Assembly (NCBI GenBank): GCA_948567375.1
Contig: OX419759.1
Coordinates: 56,138,593 to 56,202,592 of the forward strand
DNA length: 64,000 nt
Source of the DNA: Lunularia cruciata
Taxonomy: Eukaryota; Streptophyta; Marchantiopsida; Lunulariales; Lunulariaceae
Reading direction: 5' to 3'
Each line of letters begins with the position of its first letter. The first letter of the stretch is position 1. The position numbers and the translations under genes were made by a program. This document shows positions 35,258-47,587 of this stretch, in pieces. The notes below the pieces were generated by a model. The model saw only the letters and a list, made by a program, of their open reading frames with translations. It was not told the DNA's origin and made no database searches.

Positions 35258-38200
35258 ATGGGGAAACTTCCGGTTTTCTTTGGCAAGGATGGAGAAGATG
35301 TGGAGGCCTTTGTGAGAGACTTCAAGAGAGCTTGCATAGGAAACAATGAGAGGAGGAAGAATGAGTGGGCCTCATTATTACCAGATTTCTTTGAGGATGC
35401 AGCACTTACATGGTATGAGTCAGAATACCAAAAGAGAGAGAGGAGAGAGGGGGAAGAGGAGTCTTGGGAGACTTTGACTTCAGCACTCATTGAGAACTTT
35501 CTTCTTGATGAGAGTTATGAGAGATTGATGAGTGAGGTTACATTTCTCAAGCAAGGAGATGGAGAGAAAGTGAGAGTCTATGTGGAAAGAGTGGAAAAAT
35601 TGGAGTCCAGATTTCGCATAGTGTTGAGGAAGGGTGGGGATGATGTGGAGACTACAATGATTGGCATAGGGGCCATGCTCACCAAGAATTTTGTGGGAGG
35701 ATTGAGACCACAAATTAGAAGCAAGGTGAGATATGAGAAACCTTCTTCCAAGGTTGAAGCTATCAAGATCGCAATTCGTATGGAGGAGAGTTTGGAAGGG
35801 GATGAAAGTGATTTGGTGGTGAAGGAGGTTGTGCATCCTCCTCAAGGCTACAATTATGGTGGAACTTCTGATACTTTGGTGACAAGGGTTGCACCACAAG
35901 TAGTAGTTGCTCCAGTTCTTGCACCTCCACCAAAAGATCCACTCCAAACCATCACATAACAACTTGCGGATCTCAAGATCAATGTGGTGCAATTATGGGA
36001 GAAGAGAGAGGTGGATCAGAATGTAGGGAGAGGGCCTAGGAGTTATGGAAACCATCCATATAGAGGAGGCCAACCAGCCAACAATTTCAATGATAGAAAT
36101 TGTTTTGGTTGTGGGGGAAGAGGCCATATCCAAAGGAATTGCCCAAATTCCACTTACCATGGAGGAAGGGGTTATGAGGGAGCCAATAGAGGGAAAGAGG
36201 GAGGTAGTGAAACCCAAGTGGCTCCTAATCCCAACAAAGGTAAGGGGATAGCATCCATAGATGTGGTTGAGAGCAAGTATGAGAAGGGAGAGTGCTCAAA
36301 CTCCAAGGGTCCTAATTTGGAGCTTTTGGCACAAGAGAAGAAGAGAGCTCGTTTTGCAGAGGATGTTCACTCTTCTCAAGGATTTACTTCAAGCAAGGAT
36401 ACTCCTATGTCTACTAGGAGCACTTGCACCTCAACACCATCAACAACAAAGACTCCAAGGAAGAAGTTGGGGATGGAGGACTTCTTGATCTCCAAGCAAC
36501 AATGGAACTACAATGTGTTGGAGGATGTTGGTAGTCACAAGGCTAACATCACAGTGGGCCAATTAATTGCTTTGAACCCTACCTTGAGAAAGGAGCTTAG
36601 AGGTGGTTTGAGTTCTACAAGGAGCAAGAAGAAGAAGAAGGCAAAAGTTCCAATATCAATGGGGGTGGTGGATGCCAAGCCAGCACCATGGGAAGCTTGT
36701 GAATATGCCTCCAAGATTGATGTGAGAGTGAATGGTCACAACATCAAGGATGCATTGGTTGATGGAGGATCAGCAGTGAATGCCATGTCAGAAAGGTTGA
36801 TGAAGAAGTTGGGTATGATACCCTCAAGAGCTTCAACATTTGTGGTGAGCATGGCAAACAAGCAACAAGTTCGACCAGTAGGAGTGATGGATAAGGTGGT
36901 AGTTTCAGTTATGGGAGTTCAAAATCTCATGACTTTCCAAGTCTTGAAGGATTCAAGCTATGACTTACTTCTTGGGAGGCCATGGTTGAGAGCAGCACGC
37001 ACAACCGATCGATGGCACAAAGGGTACTTAAGGATTGGGCCATCAAACCATAGAGTCACTGTTCTTGTGACTAACACCACCAACACTTCACATTCAGATA
37101 CCCCATCTTCTGATTATTGGGAATCTGATTCTGAAGGAGGAGCTTCAGGTGTGGACACAAGCATGGAAGAGGAGACTTCCACGGAGGAGGATGAATCTGA
37201 ATCTGATTCAGATGTATATCCCTTGTGTGCTATGGATTTTGCACCTAAGCCAGAGGTTTTGAAGGACCCAGATAAATCACCATTGACACTTGAGGAGGTA
37301 GAGAGAAGGTTATCTACCCTCAAGTATGGCCCAAATGTTACCAAGGAGGAGAAGGTGAGATTTGAGGAGATTTTCCGCAAGTTCATCCATGTGTTTGCTT
37401 TTAGTTACAAGGATTTGAAGGAAGTCACCTTAGAGGAGCACAAGATAGAGGTGGAGTCACATGCAAGACCAATCCGCCAAAAGCAACGTCGCATTAGCCC
37501 ACCAATATCTTTGGTTGTGAAGGAGGAGATTGATAAGCTCAAGGAGGCTGGATTTATCTTTGAGGTGGAGAATTCAGAATGGGTGTCTCCAATTGTCATT
37601 GTGAAGAAAAAGAATGGCAAGCTTCGGGTATGTGTGGATTACAAGAAGCTCAATGCTGTTACCAAGAAGGACTACTACCCATTGCCATTCATTGATGAGA
37701 TCTTGGAGGAGGTTGCAGGTCATGAGAGGTACAGTTTTGGAGATGGTTATAGTGGATATAACCAAATCAAGATTGCACCAGAGCATCAACAACTCACCAC
37801 ATTCACCACACCTTGGGGAACTTACGCTTTCAAGGTCATGCCTTTTGGGCTTTGCAATGCTCCAGCCACATTCCAACGGTTCATGAACAAGGTATTTGAA
37901 CCTTTCATTGGGAAATTTGTGAGAGATTTCATTGATGACTTTTGTGTCTATGGGAGCAAGGAGGAGCACTTTGAGCACCTAATCAAAGTCTTGCAACGCT
38001 TGGATGAGGCAAATGCATCACTCAACCCAGAGAAGTGCATTTTTGGATGTGAAGAAGGTCTACTTTTGGGGCACATCATCTCCAAGGATGGAATAGCAGT
38101 TGATCCTGAGAAGGTGAGGAAAATCTCAGACCTTCCATTCCCTTCAAGCTTGACAAAGTTACGCCAATTCTTGGGAATGGTTGGGTACTATAGGAGGTTC

Positions 38201-40084
38201 ATCTTCTCATTTTCCAACAAGGCTTATGCATTGACCATCTACATGAAGAAGGGTGTAGATTACATGGTGATTTTGGAAGACAAGGAGGCTCTCAAAGCTT
38301 TTGAGGAGCTCAAGCAATCCCTTGTTGTAGCTCCAATTCTTGCTAAACCTGATTGGAGTAAGCCTTTCATCCTCTACACTGATGCTTCTAATGTAGCTAT
38401 AGGATGCACTCTTAGTCAATTAGACCAAGATGGGCATGATCATCCAATAGCTTATGCTAGTAGGCAGATGGTTTCAGCAGAGAAGAACTACTCTGTCACA
38501 GAGAGAGAAGGGTTGGCAGTGATCTTTGGTCTCAAGAAGTTTAGACACTACTTGATTGGAGGGAAAGCCACAATTGTCACGGATCACAAGGCTTTGAAGT
38601 ACATCTTCAACAAGCCTAATGTTGAAGGGAGACTAGCAAGGTGGATGATACTCTTGTCTGAGTATGACTACACAATTGAGGATAGGCCAGGAAAGAAACA
38701 TGCAAATGCTGATTTGTTATCTAGAGCCTATGATCATGATGGAGATGAGCCAGTAGATGATTCCTTCCCGGATGAGGAGCTCATGACAATCTCAGTCACT
38801 CAAGAGATTCCAATGGAGTACAAGGAGATTGTGGATTTTGTGACAAGAGGTAACTATCCAGAAGGGATGCATGCTAGGGAGAGGAAGGCCCTTGCAGCAA
38901 GATCTAGACCTTACACAATGGTGGAGGATATTCTTTTTCACCAAGGAGCAGATGGTCTACTTCGAAGAGCAGTGGGTAAGGAAGAGTCTATCCTACTCAT
39001 AAAGGAGTTTCATGAAGGTTTAGTATGTGGAGGACACTTTGCAGGAAAGGTGACTGCTTTCAAGATTCTAGATGCAGGTTACCATTGGAGAGGGATTTTC
39101 AAGGATTGTCTTGATTATTGCAAAACTTGTCATGTTTGTCAAGCTTTTGCTAGAAAGTCTACATCCACTCCACCACTTAGATCAATTCCATTGCTAGGAC
39201 CTTTTGAGAAGTGGGGAATTGATTTTGTAGGACCTCTCAATAGAACCCCAAGGAACAATCGGTACATTGTGGTAGTTACTGATTACCTTACCAAGTGGGT
39301 TGAGGCTAGACCATTGAGGGACAAGAATGAAGATGAAGTGGGTAGATTTCTTTATGAACGCATTATCACTAGGTTTGGATGCCCTTTGGAGTTGGTTTCT
39401 GATAGAGGAGGAGAGTTTACAGGAAGCATTACTACAGCCATGCTACGACATTTCTCTATCACACATAGAGTAACTACATCCTATAAGCCAAATTCCAATG
39501 GCTTGGCAGAGAGAACCAATCAGACCTTGTGCATGATGTTGGCCAAAGATGCAGAAATGGAGGGGGCTAAACATCATTGGGACAAGAGGATTCATGCAGT
39601 TTTGTGGGAGTATAGGACAACCATGAAGACTTCCACTGGATATTCTCCATTCCAATTGGTGTATGGTGTTGAGTCTACTTTACCTATTCACTTTGATCTT
39701 CCTACCTTCCAAAGCATTCATAGGAGATTGAAGAAAGCACAAGGAAGTGATGCAGGGAAGTCAAGGAAGGATCAACTCATGGAGTTGGAAGAGGCAAGAG
39801 CAGTTGCTATGGTTCGAGTGGAGCAAGCCCAAAGGAAACAAAAGGAGAGCTATGACAAGAGGCAAGGCAAGAAGAAGGTGGAGCCTTTCAAAGAAGGTGA
39901 TTGGGTAATGTTGTTTGATTCCATTCGATTCAAGAGAGTGCAAAAGAAGTTTTTGCCTAAGTACTTTGGACCTTTCATAGTAGAGAAGGTGTGGGGAAAT
40001 TACACCTATGATCTCCAGGAGTTGGGAGGAAGACACTTTGATAGGATTTACCATGATAAGTTGAAGATGTACCATAGAAGGTAG
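35258..40084 (+). CDS. E2 Gag-Pol polyprotein (Ty3/gypsy), one internal stop
   Basis: One frame of 1,609 codons from ATG 35258 to TAG. In order: Gag capsid region (about 1-190), zinc knuckle CFGCGGRGHIQRNC from 282, aspartic protease with Asp502 in LVDGGSAVNAM, RT with Asp829 (FGDGYSGYNQI) and Asp893-894 in a FIDD box where YxDD is usual, RNase H (YTDAS; TDHKALKYIF), and integrase. The integrase has an N-terminal HHCC zinc site (CKTCHVCQ), catalytic Asp1322, Asp1382 and Glu1418 (exact DD35E spacing), and a C-terminal domain without a chromodomain. TAA at 35957-35959 interrupts gag where E1 has AAA, so it is probably a new mutation rather than a programmed readthrough site. Confidence 0.93.
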
Positions 40085-40120
40085 AGAGACCCTCACTTTG
40101 AGGACAAAGTGAAAACTTAG

Positions 40121-40132
40121 TCCGGGGGTAAA
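40121..40132 (+). promoter_or_regulatory. E2 polypurine tract
   Basis: tccgggggtaaa directly before the 3' LTR; the E1 counterpart reads gggggcaaa at 42269-42277. Confidence 0.65.
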
Positions 40133-40810
40133 TGTAACACCCATTTGTGCATGTGTGTGGTATTGTGATATTTAGCTTGGTATTACAAGTACTTAAGAGA
40201 TATTATTTATATAGAGATAAAGGATGGTTCTATATTAGTCATGGTTAGCTAAAGTTAGTCATAGCTAAGATAGATGGGACCTTACTTTAGAGGAAGTAGA
40301 AAAGATGAGCACCACTATTTTGGATTTTAGTGTGTTGACTTGGTATTATTCCTAGGTGTTTGGCTTTGGGGAAAGAGTTGAGAACTCTTGGGCCCGCAGC
40401 CTTTTTGTTTTGGATTCTTCTTTAGTCCAAGGATAGCCCATGTGAAGGAATCCTTGCTTTAGTGGTTGGGTCAAGATAAGGGGAATATGCCCATGTGAAT
40501 GGATATTCCTTTCTACTTTTTGACTTTACTTGACTTTTAGTCTAGTAACTTGAGTTACTACGGTAATTAGTAACTTTGGTACGTAACTATTTCACAAGTA
40601 TATAAACAAGGAGTGAGGAGGTACTCATCATCCTTTCATTTGCAACTATCTCTCTCTCATTGAGTTCTCTAGTGAACAATGTCTTGAGTCTTGGAGTGTT
40701 AGCCTTGGAGGAGTATGATGGAGTTGGGGTTCCTTGCCTTCTTAGTCCATGGTGCGCTACCATAATAGCCATCAGAGGTTCATCCTGAGTGAGAGACAGG
40801 CCGGCTCACA
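40133..40810 (+). repeat. E2 3' LTR
   Basis: 678 bp, practically identical to 33008-33685. It is followed at once by GACT and the resumed E1 pol frame. Confidence 0.95.
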
Positions 40811-42229
40811 GACTACACCATTGAGGATAGGCCAGGAAAGAAACATGCAAATGTTGATTTGTTATCAAGAGCCTATGATCATGATGCAGATGAGCCAGTG
40901 GATGATTCCTTCCCGGATGAGGAGCTCATGACAATCTCAGTCACTCAAGAGGTTCCAATGGAGTACAAGGAGATTGTTGATTTTGTGACAAGAGGTAACT
41001 ATCTAGAAGGGATGCATGCTAGGGAGAGGAAGGCCCTTGCAGCAAGATCTAGACCTTACACAATGGCGGAGGATATTCTTTTTCACCAAGGAGCAGATGG
41101 TCTACTTCGAAGAGCAATGAATAAGGAAGAGTCTATCATGCTCATAAAGGAGTTTCATGAAGGTTTAATATGTGGAGGACACTTTGCAGGAAAGGTGACT
41201 GCTTTCAAGATTCTAGATGCAGGTTACCATTGGAGAGGGATTTTCAAGGATTATCTTGATTATTGCAAAACTTGTCATGTTTGTCAAGCTTTTGCTAGAA
41301 AGTCTACATCCACTCCACCACTTAGATCAATTCCATTGCTAGGACCTTTTGAGAAGTGGGGAATTGATTTTATAGGACCTCTCAATAGAACCCCAAGGAA
41401 CAATTGGTACATTGTGGTAGTTATTGATTACCTTACCAAGTGGGTTGAGGCTAGACCATTGAGGGACAAGAATGAAGATGAAGTGGGTAGATTTCTTTAT
41501 GAACGTATTATCACTAGGTTTGGATGCCCTTTGGAGTTGGTTTCTGACAGAGGAGGAGATTTTACAGGAAGCATTACTACAACCATGCTACGACATTTCT
41601 CTATCACACATAGAGTAACTACATCCTATAAGCCAAATTCCAATGGCTTGGTAGAGAGAACCAATCAGACCTTGTGCATGATGTTGGCCAAAGATGCAGA
41701 AATGGAGGGGGCTAAACATCATTGGGACAAGAGGATTCATGCAGTTTTGTGGGAGTATAGGCCAACCATGAAGACTTCCACCGGATATTCTCCATTTCAA
41801 TTGGTATATGGTATTGAGTCTACCTTACCTATTCACTTTGATCTTCCTACCTTCCAAAGCATTCATAGGAGATTGAAGAAAGCACAAGGAGGTGATGCAG
41901 AGAAGTCAAGGAAGGATCAACTCATGGAGTTGGAAGAGGCAAGAGCTGTTGCTATGGTTCGAGCGGAGCAAGCCCAAAGGAAACAAAAGGAGAGCTATGA
42001 CAAGAGGCAAGGCAAGACGAAGGTGGAGCCTTTCAAGGAAGGTGATTGGGTAATGTTGTTTGATTCCATTCGATTCAAGAGAGTTAAAAAGAAGTTTTTG
42101 CCTAAGTACTTTGGACCTTTCATAGTGGAGAAGGTGTGGGGCAATTACACCTATGATCTCAAGGAGTTGGGAGGAAGACACTTTCAAAGGATTAACCATG
42201 ATAAGTTGAAGATGTACCATAGAAGGTAG
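40811..42229 (+). pseudogene. E1 pol 3' part (end of RNase H and integrase)
   Basis: Continues the E1 frame interrupted at 33007. It has the RNase H tail, integrase HHCC site and a DD35E core (IDFIGP, SDRGGDF, GLVERTNQ) with no stop. This segment by itself is intact, but the upstream part of the same gene lacks RT. Confidence 0.9.
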
Positions 42230-42277
42230 AGAGACCTTCATTTTGAGGACAAAGTGAAAACTTAGTCCGGGGGCAAA

Positions 42278-42967
42278 TGTAACACCCATTTGTGCATGTG
42301 TGTGGTATTGTGATATTTAGCTTGGTATTACAAGTACTTAAGAGATATTATTTATATAGAGATAAAGGATGGTTCTATATCAGTCATGGTTAGCTAAAAT
42401 TAGTCATAACTAAGATAGAGGGGACCTTACTTTAGAGGAGGTAGAAAAGATGAGCACCACTATTTTGGATTTTAGTGTGTTGACTTGGTATTATTCCTAA
42501 GTGTTTGGCTTTGGGGAAAGAGTTGAGAACTCTTAGGCCCGCAAGCCTTTTTGTTTTGGATTCTTCTATAGTCCAAGGATAGCCCATGTGAAGGAATCGT
42601 TGACTTAGTGGTTGGGTCAAGATAAGACCACATGCTTAGGGGAATATGCCTATGTGAATGGATATTCCTTTCTACTTTTTGACTTTACTTGAATTTTAGT
42701 CTAGTAACTTGAGTTACTACGGTAATTAGTTACTTTGGTACGTAACTTTTTCACAAGTATATAAACAAGAGGTGAGGAGGTACTCATCATCCTTTCATTT
42801 GCAACTATCTCTCTCATTGAGTTCTCTAGTGAGCAATGTCTTGAGTCTTGGAGTGTTAGCCTTGGAAGAGTATGATGGAGTTCGGGTTCCTTGCCTTCTT
42901 AGTCCATGGTGCGCTACCATAATAGCCACTAGAGGTTCATCCTGAGTGAGAGACAGGCCGGCTCACA
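42278..42967 (+). repeat. E1 3' LTR
   Basis: 690 bp, TGTAACACCC to GGCTCACA, carrying about 2 percent differences from the E1 5' LTR by eye. Confidence 0.9.
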
Positions 42968-42984
42968 GGTCAAGACCAAGTTGT

Positions 42985-43430
42985 CACAACCAAGGAATCA
43001 AAGCACTTAACAAATTGCATGGCTTCCTCCAAGTGTTTGGGTACTTGCATGGTCACTTCAAATTTGGTGTGTGACTTCAAGCCCCTCACAAGTCAATCCA
43101 AAGCTTCATCTTCTAGTATATTTAGAATTTGGATTATGGCATTTTGGAATTGAGTCATGTAGCTTCTCATAGAACCAATTTGCTTCAATTTTGCCGATCC
43201 ATCTTGTGCAGCTTATGCAACATTTATAGCTTGGAATCTCTCAATTATTGCATTCTTTAATTCTTCCCATGTCAAGATTGGCATAAAAATTGCCATTCAA
43301 CTTTTTCCACTCAAAATTGCTACCATAGTTTTGCCACTCCAAAGCTTGAAGCAATTGGCTTAAAGCAAACAGAATCTATCTTCATTCATCTTGAAGATTT
43401 GTTGCTTCAAAATAACATTCACAATCAAAC
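42985..43430 (-). pseudogene. Gag relic (Retrotrans_gag type)
   Basis: Minus-strand translation gives a typical capsid pattern: TWEELKNAIIERFQAINVA, then SMRSYMTQFQNAIIQIL, then LVRGLKSHTKFEV and a Thr-to-Leu-Glu-Glu-Ala-Met stretch, interrupted by several stops. It is truncated by E1 at 42968. It lies downstream of RT/integrase relics on the same strand, the wrong order for one element, so it probably comes from a separate insertion. Confidence 0.65.
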
Positions 43431-43639
43431 ACAAAATTCTTCACTATAAATTCTTGTCTTCAAATACCTTGGGTTTTGGAAATATGATTCACCCTTATTC
43501 ATGTTGCATGAATAGGGGTTTATACTTCTACAATACTCTTATAATTCTTGGCTAATTTGGCCCATTTGCTACTTTGTTAGTCTTGACTAAATTGTCTATA
43601 AACTCCATATTTTTATAGATTGGTTGAAAGTCCATGTAG

Positions 43640-44400
43640 TACCTTCACAAGGGTTTACCCACACATTGACAAGCATCACACATATAGGTGTACCTATTGG
43701 TGTCCTGAGAGATAGATGGCCACCATTATCCAAATAAATACACTTTCTGTTTAGTCATCTAATCTGAGAAATGCCCTCTAGAGTCATCAGAGTGGTATAC
43801 TTTTAGTACAATTGGGACTTCCTCTAGGCTTATGCATCACCAAAGCACACTATCAATGCCCATTCTGTACAAGTCTCCTTGCAATATAGTGAAGGAAGGG
43901 TTGACATGTGAGGTATAGTTCCAATTCCTTTTTGACTTGGTTGAAGGAGTTCATCATGTAGCATTGAAATGAGGCAAGAGCATTCTCTAATCCAAAGGGC
44001 ATCACTTGGTAAGCATAGGTACCCCACTTTGTGACAATGGTGGTCTTGAATTGGTCATTTAGGGCAATAATAATCTAGTTGTAGCTATAATACCCATCCA
44101 TAAATGAGAAGCATTGGCGACAAGCAACCTTATCCAATAGCATATTTTTGGATAGGATTGGAAAGAAGTCTAGATGTTTTGGGCATTTAGCTTCCAAAAG
44201 TCAACATTGATTTGCACCTTGCTTGTATACTTCTTTAGGACTACTAAGATTAGAGAAGCCCACTCTATTTACCTGATAGGATATATGAACCTGTGCTTGA
44301 GTAACTTGTCTTTGCTCCATACCTTTGAGAGTAAAGTGAGTTCAACCAATACGGTTTGGACTTAATTGGAGTGGCATATAGATGGAGTAAAATCTGATAC
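43640..44400 (-). pseudogene. Gypsy RT and integrase relic
   Basis: Minus strand, decayed. RT motifs: YQVNRVGFSNL region near 44270, FMDGYYSYN at about 44100 and VMPFGLENALASFQ near 43990. The integrase zinc finger tail CDACQCVGKPL is at about 43660. RNase H is missing between them, so an internal deletion is present. Confidence 0.65.
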
Positions 44401-44726
44401 TAACACCACTAAGGATCAACACCTTCAATTTCTATATTGTCATAGGCAAATATGCCTCAAAATTTGTGGAAGAAAGCTTGATAGGCAAGTTGGTGCTAAT
44501 CTTCACACATGTTTTTGTTCTTTGTCGGGATATGCAATCTCTAGGTCTTGGAACTCATTTACAACTTGATATGAAGAGGAACAGTCTAGAGGTTTCTCCA
44601 AGAAATATAATTGCAACATGTCCTAGGGAATTTTGGATGGGTTTGTTGTTCCTTTATTAGTTGTTTTGTGGCTTTGTGGTGTTATCCATCATAATGGGAT
44701 GTCTTTTTGTTAAAGTTGGGTATGTG

Positions 44727-46560
44727 AGCTAGCCTATCTCTCACTTAGGATGAAAATTTGATGGCTATTAGGTAGTGCACCATGGACTAAGAAGGCAAGG
44801 AACTACAAGGCATTGTAATACCATTAGCTAAACATACTATCTAGAAATTTGACTTGGTAACATTTAGAAGGATATCATATATGATGGACCAAGTAGATCA
44901 GATAGAGATGTCACCAAAAGAGTACTTCTACTAATAGGGCAAGAATCAAAAACACCCTCAAAACTTTAGAGCCAATTTTGGAGGCCTAAATGGATAAATT
45001 AGGACTCAAAAATGGAAATCAAAATTTCCTTTCAGGGTAAAAGGGTTGTCTTCTCCTCCCATGGTTTGTCTCATTGTGAGATTTCTAATGGTACCTCACC
45101 GATGTGATTCTGAGCTTCCTAGAAGAAGTTTCCCTAAAACTTCCCTTTGGTCAAACTTGTTTGACCAACTAGATAAGACAAGAACCGACATGTCACCCAT
45201 CCACACAATCAATCTAAAGGTGGAGCTCTCTAACATATCACCAATCCATGTATCGGATCCAAGGGTGAAACTTCCTTTGAGTGAATCCTCTTAGCTATAT
45301 AATAAAGACAAGGTGCTCCTTTGGGACATGCCATGCCATTTGTAGCATCACACCTAGATTACTTGAATGTTGGAGTAGTAGTATGGGTAGTTAGAGGTAT
45401 TTTAGCAGTTACTCATTGACTACTTGTTGATGGTTAGATTTTATATTTGGGGTACTGATTACATGGTAGGACCCACCATCACTTGCATTTTTTATAGCAT
45501 CAAGTGTACCATTAGCAAGACCATTAGGGTTAGAGACCTAGGTCAAGATCAATGTTATATTTTTGAAGTGCAACTCTAAAGAGATCACTTCTTTGATGTT
45601 GAGCCTTTGAGTTTTTGGCTATGGTGGACAAAGGCCGGTGAGCATCACCTAGAGTCTCTTAGCTAGAGTGGGTATGGCTTTATTGTAATTAGTGCCGGAT
45701 TGTTGATAGATTGTTGAGTGATAGATCAAGTACTAATCTGATTGAGTGTGATTTGAGGTGAGAACATATTGATTATTGTGGCACTTTAGAGTTCATGTAT
45801 TGATTTATGTGTGAGTTGTGCTTCTATAGTGTATGATGTTGAAAACAATGTATGTTGTGTAGCAATGTATATATGCATGTCAGATATTGGAGTATTGAGT
45901 GTGAAGTTTTGTATTTCTTCTCTTGTGTATCTCTTGAAATTTCTCCTATTCTTTGAAATTACAAGCACCTCCAAGACTCACTACATTGCTTACTAGAGAA
46001 TTCAATGAGAGAGAGATAATTGCAAATGAAAGGATGATAAGTACCTCTTCACCCCCAGTTTATATACTTGTGAAAAAATTACATACCAAAGTTAGTAATT
46101 ACTAGAGTAACTCAAGTTACTAGGCTAAAAGTCAAATAAAGTCAAAATGTCTAAAGAAATATCGAAGCACATGGGAAGAATCTATTAATAAGTGGTCTTA
46201 TTGTCACTTACCAACTAAGTCAAGGATTCACATGGGCTATCTTTGGACTATAGAAAAAGCCTGCACCAACAAGGCTTGTGGGCCCAAAAGCTCTCAACTC
46301 TTTCCTCAAAGTCAAATAACTATGAATAATATCAAGTCCATGCACTAGAAGACAAAATAATGGCATTGACTCTTTTCCCTTCCTTTAAAATAGAGTCACC
46401 TTTACCTTAGCTAGGACTACCTCTAGCTAATCATGACTAATGTAGAAGCTTAGCTGAATCCATATAGATAATATTTTTCCACTACTTGCAATACCAAACT
46501 TAATATCTCTATCAAGCCTACATGCATCAATGGTTGTTATAGGTTGATCTACGGGACTTT
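44727..46560 (-). repeat. Old E1/E2-family LTR, minus orientation, interrupted
   Basis: 44727-44815 matches the last 90 bp of the E1 LTR in reverse complement; about 45965-46560 matches most of the remainder up to the TGTAACA end. The intervening 1.15 kb contains repeat F copy 2, so F inserted into an already old LTR. It may be the 5' LTR of the minus-strand relics at 43-44.4 kb. Confidence 0.65.
45329..45766 (+). repeat. LTR-like repeat F, copy 2
   Basis: 438 bp from tgccatgccatttg to gagaaca. It is followed within about 12 bp by a roughly 110-bp segment starting tgtggcactttagag, also found on both sides of copy 3. Confidence 0.6.
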
Positions 46561-47140
46561 TGAGTGGTCATTCATTGGTTTAGTAGCAATGCCATTCTTG
46601 AGCATAAAAGTTGGAATGACTTTTTTTCATGGAATAAGGGTGTTGTAAGGAAGAGATCCATCAAGAGGAACATGAACTCACCCCTAATTAGATAGGACCC
46701 TTTGATGTCACCCAAATCATCTCTCTTGTTACTTATTGACTTGCCTTGCCTTGTCATAAGCGCATCCACCCTATCTTTCACATTTCCAAGTTTCTTTTTT
46801 CCTAACCCATCTTCTTTTTCCTCTCAAGTCCAACCTCTTCCTCCTCCCATCCCTATCAATGATCAGGAGGGGTATGAAGTTGATCATATCCATGCGCATC
46901 GCCACATTCAACAAGGCCATCGACAACATATGGAGTACAAGATTAGAAACAGTATCCTTCTCATGATGCCACATGGAAACCTCTTTCTCATCTCCAGAAT
47001 GCAAAACAACCATCCAGGAGTTTGAAGCTTCAATGGCAACAAAGACCTCACCAACTGGCATTGGGGGAATATGAAACAATATGGAATTAAGTGACGAAGT
47101 TAGTTAAAGCTAATGAAGTAGCAAATAGGACAAATTAGCC
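46561..47140. other. No recognisable feature
   Basis: A 102-codon minus-strand frame at 46771-47079 has no family resemblance I can name. The region is likely transposon debris. Confidence 0.4.
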
Positions 47141-47162
47141 TAAAATACTCTAAAAGTATCTA

Positions 47163-47377
47163 AGAAGCTTCTTGAGAAGCTTCCTGGCTAGCTTAGCTTG
47201 CACTCTAAGTAGGTAGCTTCTAGGATGAAGCTTCTATGATGAACCTTCTAGAAGCTTCTGACTAGCTTAGCTTGCACGCCAAATAAGCAACTTCTAAAAG
47301 GAAACTTCTTGAGATACTTCCTGATTAACTTGGCTTGCACTCTAAGAAAGTGGCTCAAGGAAGTTTCTTGAGAAGCT
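47163..47377. promoter_or_regulatory. Cluster of heat-shock-element-like pentamers
   Basis: Alternating nGAAn/nTTCn pentamers. Four are perfectly contiguous at 47240-47259 (tGAAccTTCtaGAAgcTTCt), two at 47226-47235, and four with a 2-bp gap at 47163-47184; another group lies near 47363. They sit in a degenerate repeat (gcttagcttgcac at about 47195, 47270 and 47330). Three or more contiguous pentamers is the known HSF binding consensus. Whether anything is driven by them is unknown. Confidence 0.45.
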
Positions 47378-47587
47378 TCTCAAGGCCTTGTATACTCCTT
47401 GTAAATACCAAAGTTGAAGCTCATGCAGAGCATTCGGAGTATCTCTCATTCAAGTGTCCCACTATGATCTTCCATTCTCTTATTTCTCTCCTCGGACTTG
47501 GATCTTTTACAATGAAGGAGGCATCCACAACATCTAAGGTGGTGCAATTGCAAGATGGTTCATCATCCACTCAATGGCTCCTACATT

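Larger units (their letters stand above)
33008..40810 (+). mobile_element. Gypsy element E2 (young, nearly intact)
   Basis: A 7,803-bp element with 678-bp LTRs that differ at one position I could find (near 33660 versus 40785). It has a PBS, leader ORFs, one gag-pol frame and a polypurine tract. It is inserted in the E1 pol gene and flanked by GACT on both sides (33004-33007 and 40811-40814); removing it restores the E1 sequence. The plus-oriented integrase is a full DD35E. One nonsense codon in gag is the only clear defect. Confidence 0.95.
28334..42967 (+). mobile_element. Gypsy element E1 (old, defective, split by E2)
   Basis: LTRs are 28334-29023 and 42278-42967, both 690 bp, with roughly 15 differences by eye. 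The interior lies at 29024-33007 and 40811-42277; the gap is the nested E2. It carries a gag-pol of the same family as E2, but with frameshifts, stops and loss of most of the RT domain. The flanks (gtac left, ggtc right) do not form a target-site duplication, which suggests recombination or a later deletion at an edge. Confidence 0.9.
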
